Source of the DNA: Didymella arachidicola
Taxonomy: Eukaryota > Ascomycota > Dothideomycetes > Pleosporales > Didymellaceae
Direction: 5' to 3'
Assembly (NCBI GenBank): GCA_016630955.3
Contig: CM049986.1
Span: forward strand, 2,108,001-2,172,000
DNA length: 64,000 bases
The notes beneath the pieces were generated by a model that saw only the letters and a list, made by a program, of their open reading frames with translations, searched no databases and was not told where the DNA came from. A program made the position numbers and the translations under genes. This document shows positions 56,600 through 64,000 of this stretch, one piece after another. Position 1 is the stretch's first letter. Every line of letters starts with the position of its first letter.

Positions 56600-56820
56600 G
56601 CTGAGAGTGTATGTGGAGGGGGGAAGAGAAAAGGTTGGGTGGCAGAGTCGGGCGGTGATGTAGTCGTGTGCTGGAGGCGCGTTGATGTGGGATGTGCTTG
56701 CTATGGCGTCGCGGCGGAAGCTACCATCGGCGAAAGTGCGCCAAGCCCCGACTTCATCATTCATGCTGCAGTCCACCAGCTTCAGAACCACCCTCCCGCC
56801 AGCCATTGAACGCCGCAACC

Positions 56821-58147
56821 ATGGCTCTGCCCCTTCGCTGTGCTCGTGCTCGCGCAGCGATGCCGGCCCAGCTGCGCTCCGCCCGCGTGTCCCCATTCTC
56901 GACCTCCACAAGCCGCCCGGCAGGCCGAATCAACCACGATGTCAGGATCACCAGGCACGGCACCCGCTCAGCGCACCATAGCTGGAATACTGACGCGCGC
57001 ACAGGACTGGAAAGCCCATTTTGACCGTGTCCGGCGGTCGGTCCTCGCTCGGAGGTGTGCCATAGCCCGCAGTCTTACATGAAGGAGTACGCTCACACAC
57101 ATACACAGGCTACACAGCGACCGTATTCGGAGCGACGGGTTTCCTGGGACGCTACATTGTCAACAGGCTCGGTGCGTTGTGATTGAGTCTCAAAGACGGG
57201 ATAGGAAGCTAATCGAAGGAACAGCCCGTTCAGGATGCACGGTTATCGTGCCTTTCCGTGAGGAGATGGCGAAGCGCCACTTGAAGGTTGCTGGTGACCT
57301 CGGCCGTGTCATCTTCCTCGAAATGGATTTGCGCAACACCGCGTCGATCGAGGAGAGCGTACGACACTCTGACATTGTCTACAACCTCATTGGTCGCGAC
57401 TACCCCACCAAGAACTTCAGTCTGTCTGATGTCCATGTCGAAGGAACTGAGCGCATTGCGGACGCCGTCGCAAAGTATGATATCGACCGTTTCGTCCATG
57501 TTTCCTCGCACAGCGCCCAGCTCGACTCTCCCTCCGAGTTCTACCGCACCAAGGCCCAGGGTGAGCAGGTAGCCCGCTCCATCTACCCGGAGACTACCAT
57601 TGTTCGCCCGGCGCCCATGTTTGGCTTTGAGGACCGTCTCCTCCATCGCCTTGCTTCGCCTTCCAACGTCATCACCTCCAACTGGATGCAGGAGCGCTTC
57701 AACCCCGTGCACGCCATCGATGTCGGTATAGCTCTCGAGGCTATGCTTCATGATGACACAACGGCCGCTGAGACCTTTGAGCTTTACGGTCCTACAGAGT
57801 ACACCATGGCCGAGCTGAACGACCTTGTTGAGCGGGAAGCTATGAAGAAGCGCCGCCACATTAACGTGCCCAAGGCTGTCATGAAGCCCGTCGCACGCTA
57901 CGCCAACAAGCTTCTCTGGTGGCCAATCCACTCCGAGGACGAGGTTGAGCGCGAGTTCATTGACCAATACATTGATCCTCAGGCCAAGACATTCAAGGAC
58001 CTCGACATTGAGCCTGTTGAGCTGAGCAGCCTGACATACGAGTACCTCAAGGGCTACAGGAGTTCATCGTACTACGATCTGCCACCCATGTCGGAGCGTG
58101 AGAAGCGCGAGGAGAAGAAGTACCTCCACGTCATTGACGACCAGTAG
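56821..58147 (+). CDS. nuo-40: NADH:ubiquinone oxidoreductase 40-kDa subunit (NUO-40 / NDUFA9)
   Basis: Exons 56821-56954, 57005-57054, 57109-57171 and 57225-58147 encode 389 residues. An Arg/Ala/Ser-rich N-terminus (MALPLRCARARAAMPAQLRS) is a mitochondrial presequence. The SDR-type fold starts with TATVFGATGFLGRYIVNRL and continues with RHSDIVYNLIGRDYPTKNF, DVHVEGTERIADAV, VHVSSHSAQLDSPSEFYRTK and TIVRPAPMFGFEDRLLHR. This is an accessory subunit of complex I that binds NADPH structurally. Intron 1 (56955-57004) must start with GC (AG|GCACGG) to join VRIT to RTGKPILTVSGG; no GT alternative keeps the conserved sequence. The other introns are GT-AG. Confidence 0.93.
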
Positions 58148-58331
58148 AGGAGAAGAAGGAAATGAAAATCTTGCGACATGTGTAAATACCTTGGCTTTTC
58201 CTTACCGGACTACGCGGATCTGTAGAATCAATACCGTTTCTTTTGTGTGCTTATCATTGTTCTTGTGTTTCGGTCTCTATACGAGTCCTGGCTGACACGC
58301 AAAAGAAGCCGCTTCGGAGGCATATACTGCC

Positions 58332-58796
58332 TCACGGATGACAGAATTCAGTCCTTCCCAATTGCGGAAGCCCCAAGTATCCTCCGTCACCCATGTCCTC
58401 CAACAAGTTCTCCTGGTAGCACGCACCAGTCTCTCCCCAAGTCTGCTCCAGGATATGCATGTAGTACTTCCTGGCGTTCTCCCAAGGTTTCTTCTCCGTC
58501 GCTGACGCCTCTTGTCCAGGCACGGGACGCACGCGAACCAAAGCCTTGCACAGGTCAATCGCGAACATCCGTTCGAGGTTGCCATGATCTAACTCGTCGC
58601 AGGCAATGGATTCCACGCCGTTCACAGCACTCCACCGCGCCGTTGCCTTCCACGCCCACAGATCTACAACCAACCCCCTCAACGCATCGCACTCGTAGCA
58701 CCTGTACACAACGTCAGTCAACTCATACCCGGGAAACCCGTCTACCTCCTGCGCAAGCTTTAGCATCTCGTCAACAACAGCAATCTGGAAATCCAT
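58332..58796 (-). CDS. BTB-protein-like C-terminal region, N-terminus unresolved
   Basis: The ATG at 58796 opens 154 codons. The same frame stays open upstream to a TGA near 58915 and reads acidic and protein-like (LPDEDEKEKSEKLGEAFALG). The segment YELTDVVYRCYECDALRGLVVDLWAW resembles the region behind the BTB domain in many Dothideomycete BTB proteins. No BTB domain itself is visible upstream in any frame I could join, so this is either a gene with unresolved 5' exons or a remnant. A GTATGT read on the minus strand near 58921 could be a donor for an upstream exon. Confidence 0.4.
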   Translation of the reverse strand: MDFQIAVVDEMLKLAQEVDGFPGYELTDVVYRCYECDALRGLVVDLWAWKATARWSAVNGVESIACDELDHGNLERMFAIDLCKALVRVRPVPGQEASATEKKPWENARKYYMHILEQTWGETGACYQENLLEDMGDGGYLGLPQLGRTEFCHP

Positions 58797-59380
58797 CTCC
58801 TGAATGCAATAGCCCAAGGCGAACGCTTCTCCGAGTTTCTCGGATTTCTCTTTCTCATCTTCGTCAGGCAGCTCTCGAGGCGTGCTCCCTTGATGTGATA
58901 ATATTCAAGAAGGCGACATACATCGCGACGAGCACTTGAAGAGAGTCCTAGCAAAGCTTGTGTCCGCAACAGGCACGCTGAAGCGCGTTGACGAAAAGCG
59001 CAAATAGATCAGTGAAGAGCGCCCTTGATGGCAAAGAAAGTCATGAGACTACCACATGCGTGATCCCAGGTCGGGGGATCCTGCACAAAAGACGGCCCAC
59101 AGGCAGCGAAGGTTCGCAGGCAGTTCGACTCCATTCGTCCACTGATGGCATCATTGTTCCAGAGAGATCTTTTTACAGCAGTTGTGTGACCTCGAAAGAG
59201 GGGATGAAAACTTTCAATGACATGATCGATAGGACCCGGTCCATGAATTTTATACCCTGGATCCCCAAAATCATAGATGATCACGTGCAGCATTCGCCGT
59301 TGCAACTCATTCCTCACTCGTTTCTCTCACCCATTTTTCGATTTACACCTCTATAACGCCCACGCCCGACCAAGCCCACT
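58797..59380. other. Region between BTB-like fragment and pseudogene
   Basis: The first 120 bp may extend the minus-strand frame of the fragment. Otherwise nothing is recognised. Confidence 0.5.
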
Positions 59381-60439
59381 ATGGCCTCCGCTCCGCGCAC
59401 GACACGCCGAGCGCCTAAGCCTCGATCAAGAAGGATAGAAGAGTTTCTCGTGAAACATCCCAACGAATTGATGGCAAGAAATTGTCCAAAGGAATATCTT
59501 GTGCGAACGCTTCAAGACTTCATATCGCTAGCACCGGAGTGGATGAGACTCAAAATCCTCACCTACTACTTCCAGGTTCCTGGTGGAAGCGCAATCAGAG
59601 TTGAATGGAATAGGAGACAGGGAAGATCCATCAGCGCGACGCAGTTGATGTGCAAAACAATCGCGCCATTTCCATGTTCCCTGGACGGTATTGGACGTAC
59701 TGCGAATGAGCTCTTCTACAAGAATAACACCTTCTACTTGGCCAGGACATGACTCGCTCGACAACCGTACAACCAACCCACCTCTTTCTGGGTACCTGCA
59801 CAAGACACACGCCGCTGGATACGCCATCTCAAAGTCGAGATACACGTAGCACCTCTTCGAACGATCCCCCATCTCCCTTTTGATGCATGCAGATGCCCTC
59901 TAACATCCAAGTACGAATGCAGACACTCCGACTGACCGTTCCTTGAGAGATTGGCATTTGAGGTCTACGGCTTTACTGCGCTGGAGACCTTGGACTTGAT
60001 GTTCATGGGCAAGACGATGACAGCGGCTGAGCTGGAGGCCTTCGATCAGGAGTTGAAAAGGCGCAGCCCCCTCAAATTCAATGAGGCGTGGAAGGTACGT
60101 GTCAGTTATCAAATCGACCCTCGCGCGGAAGATAGACAGTCTGCAGCAATTCGACGACCGGACGAGAAGGTGACCGTAGTACTCTTGGGGCAAATATCTG
60201 CAGGCATCCCACCAAACAACTCTCCGCCAAGTGGACCGCAATCACGACCCCCCGGTCTAGAAGAGCAGGTCGAATCTCGAACAAGTCGTATTTGCAGGCG
60301 GGTCACATCGCTTATGGCACGACTCCGAATGGTCCGACATGAGAAGCCATTACCCGAGCCACTCCCCAAAACAGATTCTGAGACGTCCGGCAGCTCGTCA
60401 CAGCATCGTGCGAGATGCGTGAGCGACTTAGATGGTTGA
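59381..60439 (+). pseudogene. Disrupted Dothideomycete-type uncharacterised gene with two in-frame TGA codons
   Basis: From the ATG at 59381 one reading frame is open for 353 codons except for TGA at 59750-59752 and TGA at 59933-59935. All three segments read as one protein. The first contains NELFYKNNTFYLART, the second DTRRWIRHLKVEIHV, the third FLERLAFEVYGFTALETLDL. This pattern is seen in the large family of fungal proteins where an F-box-like start is followed by 'E-xFY-xxNTF' and 'RWIRHLxV'. Each stop could arise from CGA by one C-to-T change. No intron removes the first stop without losing conserved sequence. A 39-bp intron (GTACGA..GAG) might remove the second. A Ser/Pro-rich tail ends the frame. 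The alternative is a real gene with two unusual introns. Confidence 0.6.
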
Positions 60440-60644
60440 GGGCTGAGTGAGGACAGAGGAAGGCACGCGTTAAGTTCCAAACGCGCTTGCCCAATGAGGA
60501 ACAGTGACGCATTACCGCGGCGGTCCTTCGGAGGGTCTCATGCGAACAACTAAACATCACCACCTGCTTTGCGCCTCGTACGATTACTCCCAGAGCCTGC
60601 GTTGCCGGGGACGATGATTTTGGCAGCTGATCCGCGAACACAGT

Positions 60645-62221
60645 ATGGCATTTGAAGTGTCGTACAACCTCGAGAATGAGCAACAGTTCTGGGATGGTGA
60701 GAGGAACCTGTGCCACTGTAACCCCACCACCAAAGACTGACAAGCTGCACAGAGCTCGACGACATTGTGTCAACCCAATGCCAGGACGAAGAGACCATAG
60801 ACAACTCTTTGCGTGCATACCTCAATGTTACTACAAGCTACAAGTGTAACGCACTCCTTCGAGATCTCGCGAATGCCGTTGACAAGGACAGCCGAGTACC
60901 TTGATACCGACTACCGCATTGCGAAATGCACATTTCGCATGCTAGAAGGCCAACTCTTCGCGAGACATAAAGAATATGTACGCCGGCAGATGGTGTACTG
61001 TCTCTTGCAGGTATGTGGCTTCAGAACCCCCCCTGCTCCGTAGGCCTCGCAGTAGCTGACACATCCACAGGAAGAAGATAATCCTACTCTCCACCTCGTC
61101 GCTGCACTACTCCTCTATGATGGCCGTCATAGCGGAGATGACGTCGTCTTTGAGATGATGCACAAGGAAGGGAGCTTTCCAAGATTAGTGGAACTAGTTC
61201 AACTGCAGAATGTACAAGAAGATACAAGGCTGCACCAAATGCTTCTGGAGCTCTTATACGAATCATCTCGCGTACAAAGACTCGACTGGGAAGATTTCGG
61301 TATGTTTCGTGCTCGATTGCGAACAAGCTGGGCAATGGCTGACACGTATAACAGCTGCAGTCAACGATAACTTCGTCCTTTATCTTCTTGGGGTCATCGA
61401 AGGCGCTTCTGATGACGCTGATGATCCATATCATTACCCAGTCATCCGAGTTTTGGTATGTGCATTTTAGCAAAGATGGAAGTGAATTCTGACTCGTGTT
61501 ATAGCTGGTTCTGAACGAACAGTACCTGGTGGCCTCTACAAATCACCACAAGGATGGCCGTCCGCCGGTTACAAATCGACTGATGAAGGCTCTGTCTAGC
61601 CATGGTATGACTTACAAGACATTTGGATGCAACCTGATCCTGTTGCTGAACAGAGAATCGGAGACTTCACTTCAACTCCTAATTCTCAAGGTCTTGTACC
61701 TTCTCTTCGGAAACATTTCGACTGCGGAGTACTTCTACACGAACGACCTTCATGTTCTGATTGATGTCATTCTCCGGAACCTAATCGACTTGCCACACGA
61801 TTCGACGGCTGCGAACGCTTTGCGGCATACGTACCTTCGAGTGCTGTACCCTATCCTAACAAACAGCCAAATCAGCAAGCCGCCACATTACAAGCGCGAT
61901 GAAATCCTCCGCCTCCTCCGCCTCCTTGTTACCAGCGGGAATCACTTTGCGCCTGTAGACGATACTACAGAGCGACTTGTCATACGATGCACCAGTGTGC
62001 CATGGTTGCAACCGCCTGCCGCAAGGAAGGTACCTGGAAACAGCGCAACGTCACCTATAGACCATGTTGCAAACGGTCAGAAAGAACTCGCACGGCGGGC
62101 GCTCGGCATGAGTGTACAAGATGGGGGCGAAAGCTCAACGAGTGTCCTCGAGATTGCCTCTCACACCGAAAAGCCGGGGGTCCAAACGCCCAGCATTACG
62201 CACCCGGAGCAAACATCATGA
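60645..62221 (+). CDS. LDB17: LDB17/SPIN90/Dip1 family Arp2/3 activator (DUF2013)
   Basis: Six exons (60645-60696, 60753-60845, 60892-61010, 61071-61299, 61355-61455, 61505-62221) give 436 residues. The protein begins MAFEVSYNLENEQQFWDELD. Armadillo-like helices follow, with RRQMVYCLLQEEDNPTLHLV, FEMMHKEGSFPRLVELVQLQ and LHQMLLELLYESSRVQRLDW. The leucine-rich DUF2013 domain (about residues 220-385) shows FGCNLILLLNRESETSLQLL, TAEYFYTNDLHVLIDVILRN and LRHTYLRVLYPIL. Fission yeast Dip1 and mammalian SPIN90 activate Arp2/3 to seed unbranched actin filaments; yeast Ldb17 acts at endocytic patches. A disordered C-terminal tail of about 70 residues follows. The intron at 60846-60891 is required to join VTTSYK to EYLDTDYRIAKC, since the unspliced frame stops. 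Confidence 0.9.
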
Positions 62222-64000
62222 TGACCAACCACGCGTCATAAAGTTCACTTCTCTTTCTGCATTCCTAATTGGCTACGAGCCGATCTTCTGCACGTCCAAT
62301 TTTGCAAATGATAGCGCTTTCCTCGATTCCCCAGGCATGTCTGCATGGTAGGCGTTTTGGGACCATGTAGTATCGAACGACATATCAAGTTCCCACGATA
62401 TTGTTATTCTTTTGCATCGCTTGTTGGCTGTTCAATATGGTCATATTCGATATATTTCTTGAACCCATCCATTATCATCCTCGCTCTGGCTTCCTTGGCA
62501 TCGATTTTAGTGCCGTAAAGACTGCTGTTGAGACACTCCTACGGAACTTCAGTCATCTAACGACACAACAGAGGACGATGTGAGGGGCCGAATGAAAATG
62601 AGACGGAGAAGTTAGGTATCCCTCCGCCACGAGTCCATGGTCGATCTCCGCATTGCGACATCGCCAAGAATACTAGCTGTGAGCTCTGTACGTCCGCGAA
62701 TCCCACATTCTCCACAAAACATCGGAGGTACAAGGTCGAGACTAGTGGTAATTGAATGGAAGTCTACAGCCTGCGCCACAGTGTACGTACACCCGCATTG
62801 TGTTCTGCGTACGACAACAAGCTATGGTGATGTGCAGCGACAGAATCAGCGGAGTCTTGGCTGCGGCTCGGCTGCGCAGCGGAAGCACAGCGAAAACGGT
62901 GTGAGGGACGCGGCGTAACGTCAAGAGTTGCACAAAGCCATGGCAGATGTCTGTGCTCCTGCTTGGAAGACCAGCCTTCACTCGGGTTTACTTCTGTGTC
63001 CGCCGTGCGCCTTACTCCACATCCAGAAGGCTGCGCATGTTTTGGATATTTTCAACTTTTCCGAGGAAGTACGGTTCGCAGTTTACGTCGCTCCCGGACT
63101 TGCTCAGGTCGGCCTGAAGATCCACTGGAGCCTATGCCGCGAAGGTATCTGAACAAGGACGTACAAATGAAGCTGCATGGAGGAATCTGCTTCGATAAGA
63201 TTGCATCGAGACTGGCCCCCATCACCTAGATGCACGCAGTACGGCAATCGAATTTCCCATCGATCCCTTGGCTGGGCAAAAACGAAAGCAGTGACACCTG
63301 CATTCTAGAATCCACCCGCGTTTCTGCCGGACGTTACACTGACAGTGCTAGCTGGGTACGGCAGTGTGATACTCAAATTGACATTAAGTTCAGTCCTGCT
63401 TGCTGCAAAGATCAAGCAAGGTTCAATGTGAAGTGTTATCAGACACAATGGAGATGCAGTGTTGTTCTTCGAATGGCGACCTCGCAGTGCAATGAAACTC
63501 ACAACATGCCATTTGTCCTGTGCTGCTGCTTGAAACAACTGCTCGAATCAACTCAAAATGCTGATTGCAATACCCGCCAAACCAAGGTGCTCTCCGTGCT
63601 GTAATGACATCCGCGGAGCCAGCTCTAGCTCCATCAACAACCGCTCAATGACAGAGGCTAGACCACATTCACCCACGGTACACAATGCCCCGCTGCCCGC
63701 AGGCTGGCCCGCAAGCCACACCCGTCTCGTTGTAGCACTGGCGCCTAGTCCCTGAAGCAGTCTTGATCTTTGTTACGACCTCGATCGAATTTTTTGTTCA
63801 CTCTTCGATCCGCCGATAGGGGGAGACTCAGACCTGCTCGATCTTTCGCGTGCGTTCATGTAAACTCTGGTGACTTCCGCATGACGAGTGCAGTTCGAAA
63901 CGGCGGTGGCTTAGGTCCACACGGAAGGCTGTATCTCCATGTCGATCACCTATGGTCTCGTGTCGAGGCTCGAATCTCAGCGATCTGCAAAGGACAATCG
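62222..64000. other. Intergenic, LDB17 3' flank to window end
   Basis: No confident gene. A 124-codon plus-strand frame at 63230-63604 is cysteine-rich but has no signal peptide or family. No RNA gene is recognised. Confidence 0.5.

Noticed and set aside
63230..63604. Cysteine-rich 124-codon frame as a possible effector
   Set aside because: No signal peptide, no regular cysteine spacing, and another frame overlaps it on the opposite strand.
63955..63980. tRNA B-box-like sequence (GGCTCGAATCTC)
   Set aside because: No matching A box or cloverleaf arms at the right distance.

Overview
This window comes from a filamentous ascomycete (Pezizomycotina, probably Dothideomycetes). The genes carry many short introns of about 45-60 bp with GTRNGT donors and CTRAC-type branch sites. 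The protein families are eukaryotic and fungal, and both transposons are of typical fungal types. The class assignment is an inference from gene style. Most genes had to be assembled from exons; the exon limits given follow splice signals, frame continuity and family expectation.

Layout. 1-1796: 3' part of SMC4 (condensin). 2408-7762: a complete, apparently intact Ty1/copia retrotransposon with identical 122-bp LTRs and a 5-bp target duplication. 9375-10605: linker histone H1 with five introns. 11184-13024: a Fot1/pogo-type DNA transposon with perfect 44-bp terminal inverted repeats and a nonsense codon late in its transposase. 14254-16123: DHA1-like MFS transporter. 16124-23487: a 7.4-kb stretch with no recognisable gene, holding a microsatellite and a long foldback. 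23488-26485: a Zn2Cys6 regulator and an aldose 1-epimerase. 26486-30041: a second gene-poor gap.

From 30042 the window is mostly gene-dense. It holds MON1 (with an unusual 799-bp intron), a protein tyrosine phosphatase, a hidden four-exon MRX7-like small protein, a PRISE-like reductase, a secreted FAD-linked oxidase and an F-box-like protein. These are followed by an MFSD5-type transporter, a membrane-anchored methyltransferase-like protein, a BTB protein and a 1,208-residue multidomain RNA-processing or repair protein. Next come GAA1 (GPI transamidase), a rhomboid protease, RPN9 (proteasome lid), the complex I 40-kDa subunit, a BTB-like fragment, a probable pseudogene with two in-frame TGA codons, and an LDB17/SPIN90 homologue. 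The last 1.8 kb shows no gene.

Most genes are unrelated housekeeping functions: chromosome structure, vesicle fusion, GPI anchoring, proteasome, respiration and actin. GAA1/rhomboid and RPN9/complex I are divergent pairs with very short shared promoters. The most interesting locus is 47807-51481. One polypeptide joins a 2H phosphoesterase, an endonuclease/exonuclease/phosphatase domain, a poly(A)-polymerase-like nucleotidyltransferase and an MJ1316 (ex-DUF504) RNA-end domain. That set looks like a self-contained RNA end-processing or repair machine.
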